11,316 bases of DNA, from the NCBI GenBank assembly GCA_047619485.1, contig JBLHKE010000190.1, forward strand, positions 1-11,316. The letters are read 5' to 3'. This document shows, piece after piece, positions 6,273 through 11,316 of the stretch (position 1 is the first letter of the stretch; every line of letters starts with the position of its first letter). The position numbers and the translations under genes were made by a program. The stretch comes from JBLHKE01 sp047619485 (GTDB lineage Bacteria; Verrucomicrobiota; Verrucomicrobiia; Verrucomicrobiales; DEV007). The notes under the pieces were generated by a model, which saw nothing but the letters and a program-made list of their open reading frames with translations, was not told where the DNA came from and did no database searches.

Positions 6273-7097
6273 TTAGTAGCTGAAGCTCACCTTCTGCCAC
6301 CAGCGAGCTTTGTAGAATCTCGTGCCCTCGTTGCGGTATCGTATCTCTGGCGCTGCGGGGCGCACGCGTAGGACGGCGTCACTCTGCCAGCTCGCTGCGC
6401 CTTCGATCTCGGCGGGGTCGCTCGCCCAGATGGTGCCGTCGAGGTGCTGGCTGGCGCTCTTGATCGCTTTCAGATTCGACACGGTTTCGAATTTTCCGGT
6501 CGCGATATCAAACAGGAACAACGCGTCGTTGTTGCTCACCAGTAGCCTCGCTTCCCCGCGCAGTGGGAATAGGTCGTGGCCGGTCGGGCTGAGTGGCAAC
6601 TCGAACTTCTCGTCGATGCTGAGTTTGCCATCGGCGTAGTTGAGCCGGTAGAGGAAATCGCCGAGTGCCCACAGGCACTTGCGCGCCTTGTCCCAGGTGA
6701 CGCCGTGGGCGTAGGGGAGTTTCAGGTCGACGAACTCCACCGCGGAGCGATGCAATCGCAGCCTGCCGTGATTGCTGTTGGCGGTGACGATCACGCCGTC
6801 CGGCAAGAGTTCTGCCGAGTGGCAACTGCTGTAGGACGAGAAATCTTTGACGAGTTTCTGATCGCTGAAGCGCACCAGCTGCACCCGGCCGTGATAGGCG
6901 GCGAGCACGTGCACAATGCCACCGATCTCGACGCGCTTGGCGTCGGTCGGCATGTATTTCGGGTTCCTAGCGGCCTCGGCCGGGTAGGTCCAGAGCGGTG
7001 GTTTGCGATCACCTGCCGCGAACGGGTTGAACAGGCGGATGCGGTTGTCCGCCTGGTCGGCGCACAGCAACGCTGGTGTCTGGGCGGTGATCTCCAT
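6273..7097 (-). CDS. DUF6528 family propeller-like protein
   Basis: A 274-residue protein whose repeated strand-turn units and motifs match DUF6528. The matching pieces are LLCADQADNRIRLF near the start (10-23), TDAKRVEIGG (51-60), HSAELLPDG (93-101), AHGVTWDKARKCLWALGD (130-147) and GHDLFPLRG. The HSAELLPDG and AHGVxWD motifs recall beta-propeller sugar or quinoprotein-like folds, so a six- or seven-bladed propeller is likely; its ligand and reaction are unknown. The start ATG 7097 follows the TAG of the OmpA-family gene with a single base between (TAGAATG), so translation is probably coupled. Many DUF6528 proteins are exported, but this start gives no signal peptide: the N-terminus MEITAQTPALLCADQ enters the fold directly. 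It may be cytoplasmic or rely on an unrecognised start. Confidence 0.82.
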   Translation of the reverse strand: MEITAQTPALLCADQADNRIRLFNPFAAGDRKPPLWTYPAEAARNPKYMPTDAKRVEIGGIVHVLAAYHGRVQLVRFSDQKLVKDFSSYSSCHSAELLPDGVIVTANSNHGRLRLHRSAVEFVDLKLPYAHGVTWDKARKCLWALGDFLYRLNYADGKLSIDEKFELPLSPTGHDLFPLRGEARLLVSNNDALFLFDIATGKFETVSNLKAIKSASQHLDGTIWASDPAEIEGAASWQSDAVLRVRPAAPEIRYRNEGTRFYKARWWQKVSFSY

Positions 7098-7098
7098 T

Positions 7099-7764
7099 CT
7101 ACTGCAGCGGTCGCAGCGAGATTTCCACCCGGCGGTTTTGCTGGCGGCCTGCTTCGCTGTCGTTGCTGGCGATCGGGTATTTGAATCCGTAGCCCTCGGA
7201 CACGAGGCGAGCAGGGTGCACGCCTTTGCCGCGCAGGAAATCAGCCACGCGATCCGCGCGCCGCTTGGACAGGTTCAAATTGTAATCGGCAGCGCCGACG
7301 TTGTCGGTGTGGCCGCCGACATCGACCAGCGTCTTGTCGAATTCTGCGACGACCTTCGTCACCGAAGTCAGCACTGGCGCGAAGTCGAGGCTGATCTGGT
7401 CGCTCGCGGTCTCGAAGGTGATGTTGCCAGGCATGTTGAGGATGACCTGATCACCACGGCGGCTGATACTGACGCCGGTGCCGCGCAGTTCCTCGCGCAA
7501 TTTGGCCTCCTGGCGATCCATGTAGAGGCCGACGCCACCACCGGCGACTGCGCCGATACCGGCACCGATCAGTGCACGCTGGCGTCGCTCCTTGCTATCG
7601 TCACCGGTCAGCGCGCCGATGCCAGCGCCAGCGAGGCTACCGATCGCTGCGGCGATGGCCGTCTTGGAAACTTCCTTCTCACCGGTGTAAGGATTGGTGC
7701 TGCAGGAGCCCGAGAGCAATGCGATCGCGAGCGTGGCGGAGAGTACTCGGAGAGAGGTTTTCAT
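7099..7764 (-). CDS. OmpA-family lipoprotein with glycine-zipper domain (YiaD-like)
   Basis: A 221-residue envelope protein. The signal peptide, MKTSLRVLSATLAIALLSGSC, ends in a somewhat unusual lipobox (SGS-C21; a Leu or Val is commoner at -3), suggesting lipidation at C21. Two glycine-zipper hairpins follow (about 36-54 and 66-82: IGSLAGAGIGALTG and IGAGIGAVAGGGVG). The C-terminal OmpA domain covers about 105-221, with GHTDN (151-155), NLSKRRADRV (164-173) and GRQQNRRVEI. D154 and R169 are in the positions that bind diaminopimelate in peptidoglycan in this family. The layout matches YiaD-type lipoproteins that link the outer membrane to the cell wall. It is the middle gene of a minus-strand cluster, 41 bases after the VF530 gene and one base before the DUF6528 gene. 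No clear Shine-Dalgarno is seen. Confidence 0.92.
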   Translation of the reverse strand: MKTSLRVLSATLAIALLSGSCSTNPYTGEKEVSKTAIAAAIGSLAGAGIGALTGDDSKERRQRALIGAGIGAVAGGGVGLYMDRQEAKLREELRGTGVSISRRGDQVILNMPGNITFETASDQISLDFAPVLTSVTKVVAEFDKTLVDVGGHTDNVGAADYNLNLSKRRADRVADFLRGKGVHPARLVSEGYGFKYPIASNDSEAGRQQNRRVEISLRPLQ

Positions 7765-7805
7765 GGGTAGATAAGCCTCATGGGGGGCGTGCTGCCGGTC
7801 AACCC

Positions 7806-8087
7806 CTACTTCTTATCCTCGGAGAAATCATAGCGCAGGTAGAGCTGTTCGACCTTGTTGCGTGCCCAGGGAGTCCTGCGGAGGAACTTCAGGCTGGAGT
7901 TGATGCTGGGGTCGATGCTGAAGCAGCGGATGCCGATCCGGTCGCTCATCTCGTCCCAGCCGAGGTAGTCGACGAGCCGCTCTAGCATGAGCTTCAGCGA
8001 CACCCCGTGCAGCGGGTCGTTGGCGGCACCTGGTTTCGGATTCGCGGGCGGCTCGGGCTTGTTGTTTTCCTGGTTGGTCTCGTCCAT
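7806..8087 (-). CDS. VF530 family (DUF2132) DNA-binding protein
   Basis: A 93-residue protein. After a hydrophilic, proline-rich N-terminal tail of about 22 residues comes the VF530 domain. It reads NDPLHGVSLKLMLERLVDYL, GWDEMSDRIGIRCFSIDPSI, then NSSLKFLRRTPWARNKVEQL, ending in YLRYDF. The SLKFLRxTPWAR motif is diagnostic. VF530 of Vibrio fischeri has a solved small helical structure and the family is annotated as DNA-binding, but its cellular role is not well defined. ATG 8087 is the natural start; an open frame extends upstream through the divergent rsmH gene but has no family similarity there. It heads a probable operon with the lipoprotein gene (41-base gap). Its start is only 36 bases from that of rsmH, so both promoters must be short or lie inside the opposite gene. 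Confidence 0.92.
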   Translation of the reverse strand: MDETNQENNKPEPPANPKPGAANDPLHGVSLKLMLERLVDYLGWDEMSDRIGIRCFSIDPSINSSLKFLRRTPWARNKVEQLYLRYDFSEDKK

Positions 8088-8123
8088 GCTTCTGCTCGCC
8101 CAGCCAAGCAGCAAAACCCACCG

Positions 8124-9176
8124 ATGCAAGAAGACGAAAAACCGCACCGCCGCCGCGAGCGCTACCGCGGCACCCACCCGCGGCGATTCGAACAGAAATA
8201 CAAGGAGCTCGATCCCGAACTCGACCCGGAGACCGTCGCGAAGGTGATCGCTTCCGGAAAGACGCCCGCCGGCCAGCACCGGCCGATCCTCGTCGATGAG
8301 ATCCTCGCGCAACTCGATGCGAAACCTGGCGGGCGTGGGGCCGATGTCACCCTCGGCTACGGCGGACACAGCGAGGCGATCTTGAAAGCGATCCAGCCTG
8401 GCGGCCAGCTGCTCGCGCTCGATGTCGATGCGAAGCAGTTACCGCAGACCGAGGCGCGGCTGCGCCATCTCGGCTACGGCGAGGAGCAGCTCATGGTTCG
8501 CCGCTCCAACTACGCTGGTCTCGCCGCGGTGCTGGCGGAGATCGGCTGGTCCGACGGGGTTGATTTCCTGCTCGCGGATCTCGGGCTTTCGTCGATGCAG
8601 ATCGATAATCCGGTGCGCGGTTTTTCCTACAAAAATGATGGCCCGCTCGACATGCGCATGAACCCGGAACGCGGGCTGTCGGCGCGCGATTGGCTGGCCA
8701 AGTGTGGCGTCGATAAGCTCACTAGAGTGTTGGTCGAGGGTGGAGATGAACCGCGCGCGGAGGAGGTTGCCGCAGCGATCACCGCCAGTGCCAAACCGAT
8801 CGAGACGACGCGTCAGCTACGCCGCTGCATCGAGTCCGCCCTGGCGTCGCGCCTCGACGAGGACGCGATCAAGGCCACGGTCACGCGCGTGTTCCAAGCG
8901 ATCCGTATCGCCGTGAACGAGGAGTTCACCGCCATCGATGCGTTCCTGAACCAGCTGCCTTACTGCCTGCGACCCGGTGGGCGGGTGGCGGTACTGAGTT
9001 TTCACTCGGGCGAAGATCGGCGTGTGAAACATCACTTCCGCGAGGGCGTGCGCGGCGGTATCTACGCTGCGATCGCCACTGAGATCATCCGCCCTAGCCC
9101 CGCAGAGATCGGCGGCAACTCGCGCGCTGCGCCGGCAAAATTGCGCTGGGCAGTGCGTGCGGGCACAGCGGATTGA
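8124..9176 (+). CDS. rsmH: 16S rRNA (cytosine1402-N4)-methyltransferase RsmH, extended N-terminus
   Basis: A 350-residue SAM-dependent methyltransferase that N4-methylates C1402 of 16S rRNA in the ribosomal P site. The family core begins at HRPILVDEIL (52-61). Motifs follow in order: DVTLGYGGHSEAIL (74-87), ADLGLSSMQID (151-161), RGFSYKNDGPLDMRMNPERG (165-184), VFQAIRIAVNEEF, and SFHSGEDRRVK (292-302), where most family members have SFHSLEDR. The tail ends with the usual NSRAAPAKLRWA pattern. It is longer than E. coli RsmH (313 aa) because of about 50 basic N-terminal residues (MQEDEKPHRRRERYRG), a form I recall from Verrucomicrobia. ATG 8124 was chosen because the upstream extension overlaps the divergent VF530 gene. 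No mraZ, ftsL or ftsI follows, so it lies outside a division and cell-wall cluster. Confidence 0.95.
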   Translation: MQEDEKPHRRRERYRGTHPRRFEQKYKELDPELDPETVAKVIASGKTPAGQHRPILVDEILAQLDAKPGGRGADVTLGYGGHSEAILKAIQPGGQLLALDVDAKQLPQTEARLRHLGYGEEQLMVRRSNYAGLAAVLAEIGWSDGVDFLLADLGLSSMQIDNPVRGFSYKNDGPLDMRMNPERGLSARDWLAKCGVDKLTRVLVEGGDEPRAEEVAAAITASAKPIETTRQLRRCIESALASRLDEDAIKATVTRVFQAIRIAVNEEFTAIDAFLNQLPYCLRPGGRVAVLSFHSGEDRRVKHHFREGVRGGIYAAIATEIIRPSPAEIGGNSRAAPAKLRWAVRAGTAD

Positions 9177-9214
9177 GCCCGCTTCCCCGGTGGAAATCTG
9201 GTCGAGGAGCGTGT

Positions 9215-9226
9215 AGGAATTCTCCT
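9215..9226 (+). promoter_or_regulatory. Shine-Dalgarno site that can pair with the sequence beside the start codon
   Basis: AGGA (9215-9218) lies 8 bases before ATG 9227 and supports that start. The surrounding sequence TAGGA-ATTC-TCCTA can fold into a 5-bp hairpin that would cover both the Shine-Dalgarno and the first base of the start codon. Confidence 0.4.
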
Positions 9227-10147
9227 ATGAATCTCCATTTTACCCGGTTTGCAGCACTCGTCGCCTGCTCGTTCTCACTGACAGCCGCGCTCTGCGCGAA
9301 GCAGCCGACGTTTGAGGTCACGGCGCCGCCGGCAGATCTGGAAATCGATCCATTCTACAAAAAATACGTCAGTGCGAACGGCCTGCCCGTCGTGGCTTCG
9401 GAGAAGGTCAACGACTACGCTCTGAAGGAGGCCGCCTACCTCATCACCCAGATGCTCGCGCTGCGCCCGGATATTCTGGAGGCGATGGTCAAGAGCGGTT
9501 CGCGGCTGTGCATCATCGGCTACAACGAATTCACTACCGACCTGCCTGGTTGGGACCACATGAAACCGAAAGATTTCTGGGACGCGCGGGCTCGTGGCAT
9601 GGGTGGATCACAGACCGATCCGCTGTGCTCTTGCGCGGAGGAGAACCTTCTTGGCTACGAGGGCGATCCCTATTTGACCGAGAGCATCGTCATCCATGAG
9701 CTGGCGCACAACATCCACCTGCGCGGCGTGGTCAACGTCGATAAGACCTTCGATGCACGCGTCAAGAAGGCGTACGACGAGGCGATGGCGGCCGGTCTCT
9801 GGGCGGGCAAGTATGCCTCGGTCAACCACAATGAATACTTCGCTGAGGGAGTGCAGTCGTGGTTCGACAACAACCGCCCACCCGATCACGACCACAACCA
9901 TGTCGACACGCGCAAAGAGTTGATCGAATACGACAAGGGGCTGGCGGATTTGTGCCAGGAAGTCTTCGGCGATACCAAGTTGACCTACACCAAACCCGCG
10001 ACGCGCTTGAAGGGTCACCTCGAGGGCTACGACCCGAGCAAGGCACCGACCTTTGAGTGGCCAGAGCGTTTGCTAGAGGCGAAGAAAGAGATTCGCCGCA
10101 AGGCCGAAGAGCGCTCGAAGCGCGGCCTGATCCCGAAGAAGAAATAG
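9227..10147 (+). CDS. Exported HExxH zinc-metalloprotease-like protein
   Basis: A 306-residue exported protein. ATG 9227 begins a signal peptide with cleavage expected after ALCA (residue 24). The core motif is VIHELAHNIH (155-164), whose HELAH at 157-161 is the HExxH of zincin metalloproteases. About 45 residues later comes NEYFAEGVQSWFD (202-214), whose E203 or E207 is a plausible third zinc ligand, as in gluzincins. I recall the EYFAEGVQSWFD pattern from uncharacterised bacterial and fungal secreted proteins with the same HExxH. A His/Asp-rich patch (HDHNH, 221-225) follows, and the C-terminus is a basic helical tail (about 280-306). Three cysteines (C95, C134, C136) could support disulfides. 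Substrate and true proteolytic activity are unknown. An AGGA at 8 bases supports the start. It lies 50 bases after rsmH, possibly in one transcript. Confidence 0.82.
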   Translation: MNLHFTRFAALVACSFSLTAALCAKQPTFEVTAPPADLEIDPFYKKYVSANGLPVVASEKVNDYALKEAAYLITQMLALRPDILEAMVKSGSRLCIIGYNEFTTDLPGWDHMKPKDFWDARARGMGGSQTDPLCSCAEENLLGYEGDPYLTESIVIHELAHNIHLRGVVNVDKTFDARVKKAYDEAMAAGLWAGKYASVNHNEYFAEGVQSWFDNNRPPDHDHNHVDTRKELIEYDKGLADLCQEVFGDTKLTYTKPATRLKGHLEGYDPSKAPTFEWPERLLEAKKEIRRKAEERSKRGLIPKKK

Positions 10148-10180
10148 CGTACGGAGTTCGCCTAGCCCGAATCGTAATTG

Positions 10181-10231
10181 GTTGAGGAGGAGCGTCGGTA
10201 GAATAGCCAAGGGCGATCCAAGCTCCTCAAC
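10181..10231. repeat. Inverted repeat with 9-bp arms after the metalloprotease-like gene
   Basis: GTTGAGGAG (10181-10189) and CTCCTCAAC (10223-10231) are perfect complements around 33 bases. There is no T-run, so a classical terminator is unlikely. The rest of the 142-base gap (10148-10289) holds no recognisable gene or promoter. Confidence 0.4.
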
Positions 10232-10289
10232 TAGGGCGCGAGCGAAACATTGGAAAAAGTCTAAGGGAAGCCGCGCTCGGCCGTAACTT

Positions 10290-10799
10290 TTGGCGTCGAC
10301 CGATTGCGCCCTGAGTTTCAAACGAACCCAAATCAGGAAAACCTCCAGATTCCTAGTCACATTGTTTCTTTCCCTCACTGCATCCGTCACGTTCTGCAAT
10401 GGGGCGGCGTTGCCCAAAGGCCAAGATTGGTTGAAGAAGCAAGCCGATGCAATCGTCACTGGAACGAACCTGGAAGTGAGTGCAGAGACTCGCGAAGTCA
10501 AAGATTTCGGAGGTATCCAAGCCATCACCACCTGCGCCTCCAAGGTCAAAATCGAAACCATCGAGAAAGGCGAGGGCATCGGGCTTGGCGATGCTGTCAC
10601 AGTGTATTCGCAGAGGCACGCCTGGAAAGGCCCAGGGCTGGAACCTCCGGGTCACCATTTACACTCTTACACGCCGGTCACGGGGCAGCGACTTCAGGTG
10701 TTCTACAAGGCGGACGAACAATCAAAAAATCAGGTGCTGTTCCCCAACGGGATGGAGCAAGCAGAGGAGGCAGAGAAAAAGAAGGCGCCGGGGTCTTAA
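10290..10799 (+). CDS. Small exported protein of unknown function
   Basis: Up to 169 residues. The N-terminal part has a basic region (KRTQIRKTSR, 11-20) followed by a hydrophobic stretch (FLVTLFLSLTASVTF, 21-35) and a likely signal-peptidase site near CNGA-A, so it is probably exported. The mature domain contains ADAIVTGTNLEV (52-63), KVKIETIEKGEGIGLGDAVT (85-104) and TPVTGQRLQVFYK (128-140). I recall this pattern from small beta-rich domains in Planctomycetes and Verrucomicrobia: a sensitivity to G-D-x-V-x-V and a glycine-rich loop; no function is known to me. The tail is charged (EQAEEAEKKK). There is no ATG near the N-terminus. TTG 10290, two codons after an in-frame TAA, is the best start, and no Shine-Dalgarno is seen. 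Its stop codon lies inside the target duplication of the mobile element that follows. Confidence 0.65.
   Translation: MASTDCALSFKRTQIRKTSRFLVTLFLSLTASVTFCNGAALPKGQDWLKKQADAIVTGTNLEVSAETREVKDFGGIQAITTCASKVKIETIEKGEGIGLGDAVTVYSQRHAWKGPGLEPPGHHLHSYTPVTGQRLQVFYKADEQSKNQVLFPNGMEQAEEAEKKKAPGS
10796..10799. repeat. Left copy of the TTAA target-site duplication
   Basis: TTAA borders the left terminal repeat and supplies the TAA stop (10797-10799) of the upstream gene. The right copy is at 10959-10962. Confidence 0.6.
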
Positions 10800-10958
10800 G
10801 GGCACCTCCGAAAACCTCATGCGGGCTGGAGCTTGATAAAATCCCCGCTGTCTTCGTTGCTAAAGCGCCCACTATCACCAGATAGCTTAGCGTTTATCGC
10901 CTCGCCAGCGGGAATTTTCTCTGCGCCCCATTTCCACAGCAGGTTTCCGGAGGTGCCC
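10800..10958. mobile_element. MITE-like element (159 bp) with 18-bp terminal inverted repeats and TTAA duplication
   Basis: The left end GGGCACCTCCGAAAACCT (10800-10817) and the complement of the right end (10941-10958) match at 17 of 18 positions. TTAA flanks both sides (10796-10799 and 10959-10962), as expected of a target-site duplication. A second inverted repeat lies inside: AAAATCCCCGCTG (10838-10850) against CAGCGGGAATTTT (10906-10918), with 12 of 13 matching. The centre adds TAAAGC with a bulged GCGTTTA and CTATC-ACCA-GATAG (10872-10885). There is no transposase gene, so movement would depend on one elsewhere. TTAA fits the YTAR target rule of IS5-group elements (from memory), so a non-autonomous IS5-like derivative is a reasonable guess. 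As RNA it would form one long hairpin. Confidence 0.72.
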
Positions 10959-10962
10959 TTAA

Positions 10963-11316
10963 GCTGCCTTTTCGGCCAAACTGTTTACTCACGTTGTTGG
11001 ATATTGCTATGCGTTTGAAGTGGATGAGCGAGGCAAGGATAGCGTGTTTCCGGATGGGAGCCTGGATCAAGGGATCATTCACGCGACAACGGTGCGCTTG
11101 CAGAAGAAGCAGGTGGAGGAACTCATTCGTATTCTTACCACCGAGCCATCCAGCATTGATCCACCCGCACGTTGCTACGACCCCCATCATGCCTTCGTGT
11201 TCTACAATGACGACTGGAACGTCGTTGCCTCGATCGATCTCTGCCTCATGTGCAATGGTTCTCAGGAACGCTCGCTGAAAGTGGCAAATGATCTGGATTT
11301 CACCCACCTGCAGAAA
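10963..11316 (+). pseudogene. 5'-truncated gene for a CY-PHHAFVFY-type protein, open at the right edge
   Basis: This frame is open for 118 codons from the TAA at 10960-10962 to the window end. It encodes a convincing protein: GYCYAFEVDERGKDSVFPDG, VRLQKKQVEELIRILTT, then CYDPHHAFVFYNDDWNVVAS and IDLCLMCN. I recall small exported bacterial proteins with a CY.PHHAFVFY...C..C core preceded by a V.L...Q...L helix, function unknown. The two cysteine groups and the HH pair could bind a metal or form disulfides. There is no ATG in frame; only CTG 10981 and GTG 11020 could serve, and no ribosome site precedes them. The signal peptide expected in this type is missing. The frame begins directly at the MITE boundary, so the 5' end was probably lost or separated. 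It may be a remnant, or it may use a non-ATG start. Confidence 0.6.

Noticed and set aside
6576..7184. Long plus-strand frame opposite the DUF6528 gene
   Set aside because: It is antisense to a gene with clear family motifs and crosses the boundary into the OmpA-family gene.
8007..8123. A 39-codon upstream extension of rsmH
   Set aside because: It overlaps the divergent VF530 gene in antisense and has no family similarity; ATG 8124 begins the conserved basic extension.
10894..11307. Minus-strand reading frame of 137 codons across the right edge
   Set aside because: It crosses half of the mobile element and has no family-like motifs. The plus-strand frame over the same DNA has patterned cysteines and a PHHAFVFY motif, so the plus frame is the coding one.

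Overview
The window is a GC-rich bacterial chromosome segment with about a dozen genes, short gaps and no RNA gene, phage gene or CRISPR array that I can see. Gene content and style suggest a Gram-negative member of the Verrucomicrobiota or a close relative in the PVC group. The pointers are an outer-membrane barrel protein, an OmpA-type lipoprotein, an RsmH with a basic N-terminal extension, a DUF6528 protein, mostly Shine-Dalgarno-less starts, and short palindromic intergenic repeats of a kind I associate with Verrucomicrobia genomes. The taxonomic call is inference.

Layout. 1-556 (-) is the start of a zinc-ribbon plus membrane-segment protein that runs off the left edge. 720-812 (-) is a 30-codon open reading frame with a near-perfect ribosome binding site. 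865-1602 (-) is a multi-pass membrane protein with an EExxWGQR motif. 1672-2412 (-) is the wreck of an ArnT/GT39-type membrane glycosyltransferase, with three frame breaks and the middle of the protein gone. 2445-3212 (+) is a second multi-pass membrane protein with a DExxxxHE motif, followed by a TIGR03862-type flavoprotein (3244-4461, +). yjdM/phnA (4581-4931, -) converges on it. A barrel-type outer-membrane protein (5158-6105, +) ends at a good terminator.

A minus-strand cluster 8087 to 6273 encodes a VF530-family DNA-binding protein, an OmpA-family lipoprotein and a DUF6528 propeller-like protein; the last two are separated by one base. Divergently, rsmH (8124-9176, +) is followed by an exported HExxH protein (9227-10147, +), then a small exported protein of unknown function (10290-10799, +). 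The right edge holds a 5'-truncated gene (10963-11316, +).

The accessory structure is the most interesting part. (a) A 159-bp miniature inverted-repeat element (10800-10958) has 18-bp ends, nested internal inverted repeats and a TTAA target duplication. It sits exactly on the stop codon of one gene and immediately before the headless gene. (b) Two intergenic elements (about 4466-4513 and 6181-6237) both fold as an outer stem enclosing two hairpins, and both lie between converging genes. (c) The GT39 pseudogene can be reconstructed frame by frame. I did not find a multi-gene defence or biosynthetic system; most genes are housekeeping or envelope functions.
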